This document shows, piece after piece, positions 35,501-44,393 of a stretch of DNA of 64,000 nucleotides. Made by a program: the position numbers and the translations under genes. The number at the start of each line of letters is the position of its first letter. Position 1 is the first letter of the stretch. Under the pieces are notes generated by a model, which was given only the letters and a program-made list of their open reading frames with translations, was not told the origin of the DNA and searched no databases. The DNA comes from Butyrivibrio sp. XPD2006 (GTDB taxonomy: Bacteria > Bacillota > Clostridia > Lachnospirales > Lachnospiraceae). The stretch is from contig NZ_ATVT01000003.1 in the NCBI RefSeq assembly GCF_000420865.1, forward strand, positions 62,001-126,000. Reading direction: 5' to 3'.

Positions 35501-38500
35501 CATCACTTGCTGTAGCTCAGTGGGCAGGCAATGCTCATTATGATGAAACCGAGAATTCAGAAGAGTACATCAATGGTGATCTCTATGCTACCAACGATAT
35601 GCTTGATAAGAACGCTAAGTTCACAGCAGTAGTGGGCGGAAATGCTTCAAAGCCATGGACATCAGCAAAGAGCACTACAACAGGTTCAACAAGCTTCTAC
35701 ATGGGTTCAACAGGAGTAATATCAGAGTCTGATTACATGGAGCTTTCATTCCCTTCAAACGGATACGGCAACATGTCCCTGGCATTAAGAATGAGGGCAT
35801 CCAATACTGCAGCCGGAGCATTCCAGCTTCAGTATTCAACTGACGGAGAGAACTTCAAGAACCTTAAGAACGGTACATACTCATACAAGTATACAGCATA
35901 TAAAAAGACCGGTGAAACGGATGAGAATGGCAAGGCAATCACAGAGCCATTTGAAGTCAGTGGATCCGGCGATATCACAGACGGTATTGCAAGAACATCA
36001 CTCGCTCCAACCTACTATGTAACCTTTACTTTTGAAATTCCTAACGCAGCAGCCGATGCTGAGAATGTCCTGATAAGACTTGTTCCTACTGGCGGACTCA
36101 GTGCCAAGGGGGATAAGGAACCTCAAAAGGGCGGTGTTATCCGTATGGACAGCGTCAAGGTAACAGGTAATCCTGTAGTTGACTCTTCAGTAACAGCACT
36201 TGTTAAAGCTGATCCTGCATCGGGTGAGATCGGACTTAATCAGGAGATAGTTCTTTCAACAGCTACTGAGGGAGCAGAGATTTACTATTCAGTAAACGGC
36301 GATGAGTTCGTTAAATATGAAGATGGTGCGAAGATAAAGTTTACAGAGCTTCCTGCAACAATCAGCACTTATGCAGTCAAGGAAGGGCTTAAAAAGAGTA
36401 TCACAGTAAACTATCAGTATACTCAGGCTCAGGTTGCAGCAGTAAAAGCTAATCCAAACGGAGGAGCTGTATTTGCAGATCAGTATGTTTCATTTAAGAC
36501 TGCTACAGAGGGAGCTATAATCCTTTACAGATTCAGAACAGCTGAAGAGATTGCAAAGGATACTGAGACTACAACTAACAAACCTGCTACAGAAGATGCA
36601 GAGACAGAGCCTGCAGAGGAAGAGAAGCACGATGACTGGAAACAGTGTTCAGGTTCAATCAAGCTTGAAAATCTTCCATGTGAGATACAGGTTAAGGCAG
36701 TTCTTGCAGGATACAAGGACAGTCCTGTAACAACTCTTAAGTTCACAAAGAGACTTAATGACAAGTACAATGTTTACTTTGGTCAGATCCATGCTCATAC
36801 AAATATCTCCGATGGTGCGGGATCACTTGAGGATGCACTTAAGCATGCTTCAAATGTAGATAACCTTGACTACATTGTTATCACAGACCACAGTAACTCA
36901 ATCGACAATGAAAAAGAGTCAAAGATAGCCGAGAATGTAGATAAGTCTGCAAATGATGAGTGGACATATGCTCACAACCTTGTTAAGCAGTATTCAACAG
37001 ACGACTTTACATGCGCATACGGTTATGAGATGACCTGGAGTAACGGACTCGGACATATCAACACCTATAACACACCGGGATTCCAGAGCCGTACACAGAC
37101 AGAGTACAGTACATATGCAACAGCTCTTCAGAACTACTATGCAGCACTCAGAACTGTTCCTGATTCCATCAGCCAGTTCAATCACCCCGGAACAACCTTT
37201 GGTGATTTCAGTGACTTTGCATACTACTCAGAAGAGAACGATAATCTTATCACTATGATCGAGGTAGGTAACGGAGAAGGCACAATTGGTTCTTCAGGTT
37301 ACTTCCCATCATACGAGTACTACACTCGTGCACTTGATAAGGGATGGCATGTAGCGCCTACCAATAACCAGGATAACCACAAGGGTAAGTGGGGTGATGC
37401 CAACACAGCACGTACAGTAATGCTCGCCGATACCAATGACGAGGATGCTATCTACGATGCAATGAGAAACTACCGCATCTATGCTACAGAGGATAATGAC
37501 CTTTATATCTACTACACACTTGAAGGCAATATCATGGGATCCATCCTGGAAAAGGATGCAGTAGGTGATCACCTTGCAATCAAGGCTGACATCAAGGATC
37601 CTACAGATGGTTCTATCGGTAAGGTGCAGGTTATTGTAAACGGTGGAAAATCCATCGACGAGAAGACTGTAGATGAGAGTGAAGCAACAGTTGAGTTTAC
37701 GGTTCCTTCACATTATTCATACTACTACCTCAAGATTACACAGAAGGATGGCAACATCGCTGTAACAGCTCCTGTATGGGTAGGCAGTGTTGAGGCTTGC
37801 GGTATCAACAGCACATATACAAATACAGTACTTCCTGTAGCTGGTGAGCCTATTGATGTTAATGTTGATTTCTACAACAACGAGTCAAAAGATCTTGTTA
37901 TCAACGATATTGAGATCCAGCTCAGCGATGTTGACGGCAAGAAGACTCCTGTAGCAAAAGTTACCGGTGAGGAAGCTGAGATAACATCAGTAACTCCTAA
38001 CAGCACCGCAACATATAAGACAGAATTTGTATATAACCAGGCCGGTAAGGTGACCTATGAAGTTACAGTAAATGCAACACTGGGTGGTGTGGAGAAAACT
38101 TACACAGATAAACTTACTGTAGATTACACAGTACCTGAGATGGTTGCAGATGTTATTATCGACGGTACTCATTACAATGACTATGTAACCGGCTACTATG
38201 GCGGAAACATGTCAGCATTTATCTCAATCTGTGCTTCGAAAAACATCAGAGCTAAGGTTGCAACTACAGAGATAACACCTGAGACACTTGAAAACTGCGC
38301 ACTTCTTGTTCTCTCAGCACCTGCCAAGAAGGGCGGAACAGCAAATGCCGGAAACTATAGCGTATCACACTACAGTGATGAGTTCATTGCTATGGTCAAG
38401 GATTATGTGGCAAACGGCGGATCTGTGATAGTATGCGGACTTGCTGATTATTCGGACACTGCAGACGGACAGACTGCTACAGAGCAGAATAGGCTTCTTG

Positions 38501-40326
38501 AAGCCATCGGATCAACAATCCGTATGGGATCTGATGAAGTATGTGATGATACTAACAATGGCGGCCAGGTATACAGAATGTATCCTGAAACCTACAATGT
38601 AGAAGAGGCTGCAGGATTGTTTGCAGGTCTTCGTGATGGTCAGAAGTACAGCCAGTACTCAGGATGTTCTGTAGATATTTCCAACGCCGGTGCAACTGAT
38701 TTTGTTGATGCTGCAAAGTGGCTTGTTAAGGGCTATGATACAACATATTCCGTTGACTGCAAGGATGCATCCGGTAATGCACAGGGAGGAGCTTTACCTA
38801 ACGGTGTTAAGGGTATCAAGAATGACAACGAAGGTAATGTAACATTCCTTGCAACCCAGCACACCAAGGCTGGCGGAGATATCTACGTTGCCGGTGGAGT
38901 ATTCATTTCAGACTTTGAGGTAAAGGCAGAGATTGATAACGCAGATTCTCTTCCTTTCACTAACTACACAATAATAAACAACATCCTTGGTGGTTATACT
39001 GTAGAACTTCCTGTATCAACAATCGCACAGGCCCGTGCAGGTGAGATGAATCAGGTATTTGCAGTTGAAGGTTATGTGACCAGCGGAACATCAAATCCTG
39101 ATACAACCTTCTTTGATACGATCTACATCCAGGATGAGACAGCAGGTATTGATATCTTCCCGTATGCTACAGCAGGCCTTGAGATTGGTACCAAGGTACG
39201 TATCACAGGTTTTGTTGCACAGTATCAGGGAGATATGGAGCTTAAGGTTCTTTCAGCCAAGATTCTTGATGATGAGCCTTATGTATGGGAACCTAAGGTA
39301 GTAGATACCAGGACAGCTATGGATTATGCCGCACTCGGAGGATCACTTCTTAAGACCTCCGGTAAGGTAACAAGAGTCGCAGAAGGAGCTGACGGAAATA
39401 TCGAAGAGTTCTGGCTTGCAGATGACGCAGGAGTAGAGGCAGCAATCTTCATCGACGGTTATATCAAGTCCGGTACAACAGGAGATGAAGGCAAGGCAGC
39501 ACTTAATGACTTCGTTAAGGTTGGCGCTGAAGTTTCAGCAATCGGTGTTCTCTATATGCATCCTGAAGGAGACAGCGATGTTTCCGTACCGGTATTCAGA
39601 GTACGCAACTGCGATGATATAGTGCTTATTCACGAAGCAGCAGAGCCGGAGCCCGGATCAGGTTCATCAGGTTCAGGAAGTGAGACAGGTTCTGAAAGTG
39701 GCCAGGGCTCAGAAAGCGGATCAGGATCAGGCACAGGATCTGAGTCAGGTACAGGATCAGAATCAGGCACAGGAATCGAGCCCGGATCAGGAAGCGGCTC
39801 AGGTAGTGAGACAGGTTCCGAAAGCGGTTCAGGTTCATCCGATAATGGCGGAAACAGTGGATCAGGATCATCAGATGACTCTGCGCCTCAGTCACCTATA
39901 CAGAGAGTGCTCGGAGCTATCAAACAGACTGTTGAATCCGTGGTAAATACTGTTACTGACGGAGTCAAGAATCTGGTTAACAGGATATTCGGAAGAAGCA
40001 ACAAGAATAAAACAACCACAACAACTACAACAGGTACATCCGAAGGTGAAGTTGTAGGAAGTGTTACGGATATTACTGAAGATCAGACTGCTCTTGCAGA
40101 GACACCTGAACAGCAAAGTGGTGACCAGCCTGCTATTACAGAGCAGACAGGCGACAATAAAACTGATACAATTGTTGAGGAGGCGACAGCTACATCGGAT
40201 AAGCCTGAATCAAAGGCAAGAAAAGCAGCCAAGGCAGCAGCAACCACAGTAGTGGTTACTTCGGGACTTGGCCTCGCAGCAATCGGAATCAGAAAGCTGT
40301 TGTTACTGTTACATGTCATTAAATAA
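32548..40326 (+). CDS. Giant surface protein with CehA/McbA-type PHP metallohydrolase domain
   Basis: This 2592-residue protein starts with a signal peptide (about 1-31) and an acidic Thr/Ala-rich stretch. It then has chitobiase-C-terminal-like beta domains (about 125-200, 367-437, 1220-1292, 1300-1400), four related beta modules starting near 223, 450, 646 and 813, and a beta sandwich (about 986-1210). The PHP domain (about 1408-1660) has metal ligands in HAHT (His1415, 1417), DHS (1447-1449), NHPG (His1546) and DNH (His1611), plus YATEDNDLYI. A glutaminase-like domain (about 1865-2100), an OB-fold (about 2150-2350), a Ser/Gly repeat (about 2370-2448) and a C-terminal membrane helix (about 2560-2592) follow. 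It is probably a cell-surface phosphoesterase or nuclease; the substrate is unknown. Confidence 0.88.
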   Translation: MKRATRGFLSFVTAFLIVFSTFGNAFLVAEASEPEAIEQIVEAADSASTDVSTVDAATDNASAGVSTVVTDAAGEDDTSENEDENNEENDAQNVSDDAAGTADTANTANTSDATETASDETVNLVVNAVEEDGYVTLTCDVEGSTIYYSINEAGDAGYIIYDGKISIDTTQDTVIWAYASYDSDTMDAVDGERVKFEFPAKEDSDEGMVGLMRSSSASANVGKLVEEIADGDMILIAINGYTMDRSFNAIELTTNDDDEVIPDENALVLTVHRSDDGLWFENDGEYLAAENGKNNLLWAQKSLETAKWVLNDKVIENSTSKTSASKPYCLGIKKNDNSVFKAYAKGSSSGLFPVSFYFLGKASTVAAPTASVESDSKVEFGDKVELACVTEGATIKYSFDGENFKDYEEAVEITKDGNLYAYAELNGEKSDVAEFKYELFAGSRITDVTRLSEDQKFVITFGSDKAMSVTASEPDKKGNIKLEPTAVAVDENGHLTYSDEAASFAKLSLVKGETEGQYYITSEFPVVEDDNLTTDTQIKYLTTGATGNSLTFETDKNDYSLWTFEPEEDGSFLVKNVNAVYHDSRNNIDKPQYFEFFNNLFTAYSYLAGTDKKDNYTFSAYTLPEFVEGEEVDDDTASVGEEAKTLKDGDKVIMVINGAALSGTVNGTKLEGVGIETAEDGLVTGKEGSVVLTVEKTDDYVAFKYQADAEAGTYKYLTAPADGKQGLLFADELTDLSKWTLEEQTSGGFYVKNNTAVYTDKNGNTNAQYIEYYKNLFTVYSLGNGGVNFLTKFYYAGASEDDEANTVGKLLTRTFNDGDKVVAYHPTSGKVMSSTAENGGLKGIDLKPSEEGLLDIKDTDAVVLTVSVDDDGNYIFKTEEGKFLSIVKETKPQADGTTKDYINLVLTDEAVEGSTWVEAAADENNAGNFYLKSTTMKVGTSVQAFEYYKGDFKAFGFKEDPAYIFNFYAVKEGESTAKLEYDTDTSLAVAQWAGNAHYDETENSEEYINGDLYATNDMLDKNAKFTAVVGGNASKPWTSAKSTTTGSTSFYMGSTGVISESDYMELSFPSNGYGNMSLALRMRASNTAAGAFQLQYSTDGENFKNLKNGTYSYKYTAYKKTGETDENGKAITEPFEVSGSGDITDGIARTSLAPTYYVTFTFEIPNAAADAENVLIRLVPTGGLSAKGDKEPQKGGVIRMDSVKVTGNPVVDSSVTALVKADPASGEIGLNQEIVLSTATEGAEIYYSVNGDEFVKYEDGAKIKFTELPATISTYAVKEGLKKSITVNYQYTQAQVAAVKANPNGGAVFADQYVSFKTATEGAIILYRFRTAEEIAKDTETTTNKPATEDAETEPAEEEKHDDWKQCSGSIKLENLPCEIQVKAVLAGYKDSPVTTLKFTKRLNDKYNVYFGQIHAHTNISDGAGSLEDALKHASNVDNLDYIVITDHSNSIDNEKESKIAENVDKSANDEWTYAHNLVKQYSTDDFTCAYGYEMTWSNGLGHINTYNTPGFQSRTQTEYSTYATALQNYYAALRTVPDSISQFNHPGTTFGDFSDFAYYSEENDNLITMIEVGNGEGTIGSSGYFPSYEYYTRALDKGWHVAPTNNQDNHKGKWGDANTARTVMLADTNDEDAIYDAMRNYRIYATEDNDLYIYYTLEGNIMGSILEKDAVGDHLAIKADIKDPTDGSIGKVQVIVNGGKSIDEKTVDESEATVEFTVPSHYSYYYLKITQKDGNIAVTAPVWVGSVEACGINSTYTNTVLPVAGEPIDVNVDFYNNESKDLVINDIEIQLSDVDGKKTPVAKVTGEEAEITSVTPNSTATYKTEFVYNQAGKVTYEVTVNATLGGVEKTYTDKLTVDYTVPEMVADVIIDGTHYNDYVTGYYGGNMSAFISICASKNIRAKVATTEITPETLENCALLVLSAPAKKGGTANAGNYSVSHYSDEFIAMVKDYVANGGSVIVCGLADYSDTADGQTATEQNRLLEAIGSTIRMGSDEVCDDTNNGGQVYRMYPETYNVEEAAGLFAGLRDGQKYSQYSGCSVDISNAGATDFVDAAKWLVKGYDTTYSVDCKDASGNAQGGALPNGVKGIKNDNEGNVTFLATQHTKAGGDIYVAGGVFISDFEVKAEIDNADSLPFTNYTIINNILGGYTVELPVSTIAQARAGEMNQVFAVEGYVTSGTSNPDTTFFDTIYIQDETAGIDIFPYATAGLEIGTKVRITGFVAQYQGDMELKVLSAKILDDEPYVWEPKVVDTRTAMDYAALGGSLLKTSGKVTRVAEGADGNIEEFWLADDAGVEAAIFIDGYIKSGTTGDEGKAALNDFVKVGAEVSAIGVLYMHPEGDSDVSVPVFRVRNCDDIVLIHEAAEPEPGSGSSGSGSETGSESGQGSESGSGSGTGSESGTGSESGTGIEPGSGSGSGSETGSESGSGSSDNGGNSGSGSSDDSAPQSPIQRVLGAIKQTVESVVNTVTDGVKNLVNRIFGRSNKNKTTTTTTTGTSEGEVVGSVTDITEDQTALAETPEQQSGDQPAITEQTGDNKTDTIVEEATATSDKPESKARKAAKAAATTVVVTSGLGLAAIGIRKLLLLLHVIK

Positions 40327-41467
40327 TTTTGATAAAAAGAGAATAGTTAAAAACATCTTCGTGATCATAGCTTTTTCATTGGTACTTATTCTGGCCCTTG
40401 TCCTTGCAAACAAGGACAGGCCGGAATATACCACAACAAGGGAAACCGGTGTTGAGTATGAAACAGCCAAAGTCCTGGCGATAACCGAGAATAACTCGGA
40501 AATCGACCGGGACACCGAAGGTGTCCTCAGAGGGAGCGCTGAACTGAAGGTGGAGATACTCACCGGCAGGTACAAAGGAGACATCTGCTTTGTTACCAAC
40601 TATTTCAGCGCTCTTTATAATGTTGATGTAAAGCCCGGAGATACTGTATGTGTCCGCATAGATACAACAGGAGACAGAGTTTATAACTGTAATATCTATA
40701 ACTACAACAGAGTACCGCTTATAATATGTCTTCTGGTGCTGTTTTTCCTGAGCCTGGCAATTATAGGAGGATTTCAGGGAATCAAGGCTTTTGCAGGTCT
40801 TGCCTACACTGTGCTCTGTATCTTCGGTATACTTCTGCCCCTGACACTTAAGGGAGTGCAGCCGATACCGCTGACTTGTGGGATTATCTTTTTTACGAGT
40901 GCTGTATGTTTCTATCTCATAGGTGGATTCAGTAAAAAGACAGTGGCTGCTGCACTTGGATGCTTTGGCGGAGTTATGATCGCAGCACTCCTGGCGCAGG
41001 TATCTGCAAACATTGGAGGAATTTCAACGTTTCAGATGGATGAGGCGGAAGCACTGCTTCTTTTAAAGAGTACGACTGCTATTAAGCTCAGAGGTCTTTT
41101 TACCAGCGGAATACTTATTGCAGCCATGGGCGCTGTAATGGATATAGCAATGTCTATTGCATCGGCTCTCGAGGAAGTTCATAATATTAATCCTGAGAGG
41201 GATGCAAGACAGCTGTTTACATCGGGACTTAATATTGGCCGTGATGCCATGGGAACCATGGCTAATACGCTGGTTTTAGCATATGTGGGAAGCGCACTGA
41301 ATATGTGTGTTCTGATCTATTCCTACGGCGTTGGACTAAGACAGCTTTTATGTACGGACTTTGTGGCGATTGAGATCATCAGAGCAATTGCCGGAAGCGT
41401 GGGAATCATTTGTGCTGTTCCCTGCGTATCTATAATCGCGGCCCTTCTCTACACAAGAAAAAAGTAA
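40313..41467 (+). CDS. YibE/F family membrane protein
   Basis: The 384-residue protein has one N-terminal membrane segment, an outside OB-like domain (about 45-125, GVEYETAKVLAI onward) and a C-terminal membrane domain of about seven segments including GMDEAEALLLLKSTT-like and ALEEVHNINPERDARQLFTS segments typical of YibE/F. The function of the family is unknown. ATG 40313 is chosen because it directly follows the hydrophobic C-terminus of the giant protein, overlapping its last codons by 14 bp; there is no ribosome site, so translation is probably coupled. Confidence 0.9.
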   Translation: MSLNNFDKKRIVKNIFVIIAFSLVLILALVLANKDRPEYTTTRETGVEYETAKVLAITENNSEIDRDTEGVLRGSAELKVEILTGRYKGDICFVTNYFSALYNVDVKPGDTVCVRIDTTGDRVYNCNIYNYNRVPLIICLLVLFFLSLAIIGGFQGIKAFAGLAYTVLCIFGILLPLTLKGVQPIPLTCGIIFFTSAVCFYLIGGFSKKTVAAALGCFGGVMIAALLAQVSANIGGISTFQMDEAEALLLLKSTTAIKLRGLFTSGILIAAMGAVMDIAMSIASALEEVHNINPERDARQLFTSGLNIGRDAMGTMANTLVLAYVGSALNMCVLIYSYGVGLRQLLCTDFVAIEIIRAIAGSVGIICAVPCVSIIAALLYTRKK

Positions 41468-41518
41468 GGGCGGTGTATTGTACTGAATTCAAAGAGTAAA
41501 ACAAATTTATGGACATAT

Positions 41519-42430
41519 ATGCCGGTGGTGGTGCTTTCCGCAGTTTTTTGCTGTGTTCTGTGGGGAAGTGCTTCACCGGCTATTAAAATTGCCTATGACC
41601 TTTTTGGGATAGAAGCCTCAGACACGGCCTCAAGACTTATGCTCTCCGGAACAAGGTTTGTACTGGCCGGGATTATGGTCATTATCTTCGGATCTGCCAT
41701 CAGCAGGAAAATGCTTATTCCGAAAAAGACATCCTGGAAGTATATAGTGATTCTGTCTCTGTTCCAGACCATAGGTCAGTACTATTTTTTCTTTATGTCT
41801 CTGGCCAATACTTCCGGAGTCAGAGGCTCTATCATCAATGCATCCGGTAATTTCCTGGCACCTCTTATTGCCATGTTTATTCTAAAGCTTGAAGCGCCTG
41901 CGCTTAAAAAGCTCGTGGGCTGTGGCGTGGGATTTACAGGCATAATTTTGTTCTTTGGCGGAATATCTTCCCTGACTGAAGGAGGAGTAACCTTTGCCGG
42001 AGAGGGGGCTATGCTCTGTGCAGCTATGTTTTACGCCATTTCCGGGTGCTGCATCAAGATCTTTTCCAAATATGAAAACCCGGTTATCCTAAGCGGATAC
42101 CAGTTTGCTATCGGCGGTCTTGCTTTGTTCGCAGTGGGACTTTTAATGGGCGGAAGCCTTGTATTTGGCAGCATGGGATGTTATCTTAATCTAATATACA
42201 TGGGATTCATTTCGGCCGGTGCATATACTCTTTGGGGAATACTTCTTAAGTACAACCCGGTCAGCAGAGTGTCTGTGCTGGGCTTTATCAATCCTATCAT
42301 GGGAGTTCTTCTGTCAGCTCTTTTCCTGGGAGAGGGAAAAGAGGCGCTCTCTGCAGGAAGCATACTCTCTCTGATACTTGTGTCCCTGGGAATTTTCCTG
42401 GTAAACTACCAATTTGAGAAGAAAATATGA
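41519..42430 (+). CDS. EamA/DMT-superfamily transporter
   Basis: The 303-residue protein has ten hydrophobic segments in two repeats of five (EamA domains), with CCVLWGSASPAIKIAYDLFG at the start of the first. Such proteins export metabolites. ATG 41519 lacks a ribosome site. The reading frame stays open upstream for 14 codons (NSKSKTNLWTY), and AGGGCGG lies near 41466-41472, so a non-ATG start (ATT or CTG near 41477-41483) is possible. It overlaps the MATE gene by 4 bp. Confidence 0.88.
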   Translation: MPVVVLSAVFCCVLWGSASPAIKIAYDLFGIEASDTASRLMLSGTRFVLAGIMVIIFGSAISRKMLIPKKTSWKYIVILSLFQTIGQYYFFFMSLANTSGVRGSIINASGNFLAPLIAMFILKLEAPALKKLVGCGVGFTGIILFFGGISSLTEGGVTFAGEGAMLCAAMFYAISGCCIKIFSKYENPVILSGYQFAIGGLALFAVGLLMGGSLVFGSMGCYLNLIYMGFISAGAYTLWGILLKYNPVSRVSVLGFINPIMGVLLSALFLGEGKEALSAGSILSLILVSLGIFLVNYQFEKKI

Positions 42431-43866
42431 CGACATTTGAAACCGGAAACAGAGAAGAAGCAATAAGATATAAGTTCACTTTGAAGGAGTGCTTTTTTGG
42501 CGACGCTGCATTCTACAGAAGAGTAGCAATGGTGGTGCTCCCCATGATCATCCAGAATACCCTCAGCAATATTGTGGGACTTTTGGACAATGTCATGGTA
42601 GGACGCCTTGGACCGCTGCAGATTCCGTCTGTGGCTGTTGTCAATCAGCTCCTTTTTGTCTTTTACCTGTGCATATGGGGGTCACTGGCCGGCGCAGGTA
42701 TATTCAGCACGCAGTTTTTTGGCAAGGGAGATATGGACGGAGTGCGCTATGCCATAAGGTTCAAGCTCCTGACAGCCATTACCATATTTACGGTTGCCAT
42801 CGCAATCCTGTACTTTAACGGGCCTGCGCTGATCCTTGATTATATTGCAAAAGACACTACGGATGCAGCCAGGGCTGAGACTTTAGGCTATGCTCTTTCA
42901 TATCTGCACATCATGCTGATAGGCCTTGTGCCTTTCAGTCTGACTCAGGTTTATGCCAGCGCCATGAGAGAGTCCGGAAGAACTACACTTCCTATGATCG
43001 CCAGCATGATAGCGATGGTTGTGAATTTCGTGTTCAATGTGCTTTTGATATTCGGCTATCTGGGATTTCCGAGACTGGAAGTAAGAGGTGCTGCCGTAGC
43101 AACGGTTATTTCGAGATTTGTGGAGTTTGCCATAGTAGTTATCGGTGCCCACAGAAGAGGCTCGGCTTATGGATTCTTTAAGGGGCTCTACAGTAATTTC
43201 AGGATTCCCGTAAGCCTGATCTGGCCTATCCTGTCCAGAACACTTCCGCTTTTTTTGAATGAGTTTTTGTGGTCTTTTGCACAGGCAAGACTTCTGCAGG
43301 CATACTCTGTAAGAGGACTTGAAGTTGTCTCTGCAATGACCATAAGCAGTACTATTTCTCAGATATTCAACGAGGTCTTTTTATCAATAGGAAATTCTTC
43401 GGGAATCATAGTTGGACAGGAACTCGGTGCCGACAGACTTGTTTCGGCCAGAAGAAGTGCCTGGAGAATGGCTGCGCTCAGCTTTATGAGCACTATTGTA
43501 ATGGGATCGCTTCTTGCGATGGCTGCGCCGTTTATTCCTCAGGTGTATAACACTACTCCCGAGACTAAAGCGCTGGCCACCAAATTTATACTTGTTTTGG
43601 CATGTTGTATGCCTATTCATTCGTATGCAAATGTGTCTTACTTTACACTGCGTTCGGGCGGCAAGACACTTATCACCTTTATATTCGACAGCTGCTTTGC
43701 TTGGCTTGTTTCTGTGCCTGCATCCTTTATCCTCAGCAGATACACAGCACTTCCGGCTCTTACTATATTCATCATCGTAAACAGCCTGGAGTTCATCAAG
43801 TGCATCATAGGTTTCTGTCTGGTAAAGAGCGGCATCTGGGTCAGAAATATAGTAAAGGCCGATTAA
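42427..43866 (+). CDS. MATE-family efflux transporter
   Basis: This 479-residue membrane protein with about twelve hydrophobic segments has the MATE N-terminus (MVVLPMIIQNTLSNIVGLLD) and SGIIVGQELGA in the second half. It exports an unknown compound by ion gradient. The ATGA overlap with the EamA gene shows co-translation, giving two exporters in one operon. Its stop overlaps the stop of the convergent gene 43863-44285 by 4 bp (TTAA), with no terminator between them. Confidence 0.92.
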   Translation: MTTFETGNREEAIRYKFTLKECFFGDAAFYRRVAMVVLPMIIQNTLSNIVGLLDNVMVGRLGPLQIPSVAVVNQLLFVFYLCIWGSLAGAGIFSTQFFGKGDMDGVRYAIRFKLLTAITIFTVAIAILYFNGPALILDYIAKDTTDAARAETLGYALSYLHIMLIGLVPFSLTQVYASAMRESGRTTLPMIASMIAMVVNFVFNVLLIFGYLGFPRLEVRGAAVATVISRFVEFAIVVIGAHRRGSAYGFFKGLYSNFRIPVSLIWPILSRTLPLFLNEFLWSFAQARLLQAYSVRGLEVVSAMTISSTISQIFNEVFLSIGNSSGIIVGQELGADRLVSARRSAWRMAALSFMSTIVMGSLLAMAAPFIPQVYNTTPETKALATKFILVLACCMPIHSYANVSYFTLRSGGKTLITFIFDSCFAWLVSVPASFILSRYTALPALTIFIIVNSLEFIKCIIGFCLVKSGIWVRNIVKAD

Positions 43867-44285
43867 GGAGTTACGTACTTTGACATGATGTCTTCGAGCT
43901 CTTTGAGTTCCTCCTCGGAGAGATTCTCCTGGGCATATTCCATGAGACCTGAGGCGTCTTCGCTGTTAACATAGGACTGAACTTCTGAAACAGTGTCAAG
44001 AGAAACGTTGTTTGCGATGATCTCTGTAACAGTATCCTTGTCTTCTTCTGACATGGAGTCGAAGATCTCCTTTGTCTTACCTGAAGACTTCTCGGCGTAA
44101 GTGTCAATTGCCTCGCTGACGATGGCTTTCTTAATGGGATTGGCGGATTTCTTCTCCTCGTTTGACTGTGTCTGCTGCTGAGTCGCCTTCACATCCTTCA
44201 TGATTGAATTCTTACCGACGAGGAATACTACTCCGATCAGTAATACTACAAAAAGTGTTATAAAAAAAGCTTTAGCTGCTTTCAT
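43863..44285 (-). CDS. Small membrane-anchored protein of unknown function
   Basis: The 140-residue protein has one N-terminal membrane segment (about 5-23) and an acidic, helical, Lys/Glu/Ser-rich tail (DSMSEEDKDTVTEII, ENLSEEELKELEDIM) probably outside the cell. I do not recognise a family. GGAAATC lies upstream of ATG 44285. It is convergent with the MATE gene and divergent from the MBL lipoprotein gene. Confidence 0.75.
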   Translation of the reverse strand: MKAAKAFFITLFVVLLIGVVFLVGKNSIMKDVKATQQQTQSNEEKKSANPIKKAIVSEAIDTYAEKSSGKTKEIFDSMSEEDKDTVTEIIANNVSLDTVSEVQSYVNSEDASGLMEYAQENLSEEELKELEDIMSKYVTP

Positions 44286-44393
44286 TTTGATTTCCTTTCA
44301 TAATGTCTTAATGTTAGATTTAGGTAGTACCTGTACAATGATGACATATCATATAGTAATGCCTATAAAAGCTAATGTCAAAGGAGATATGCC

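Noticed and set aside
39626-39946. Open frames on both strands over the Ser/Gly repeat
   Set aside because: They are by-products of the repeat codons in the C-terminal part of the giant surface protein.
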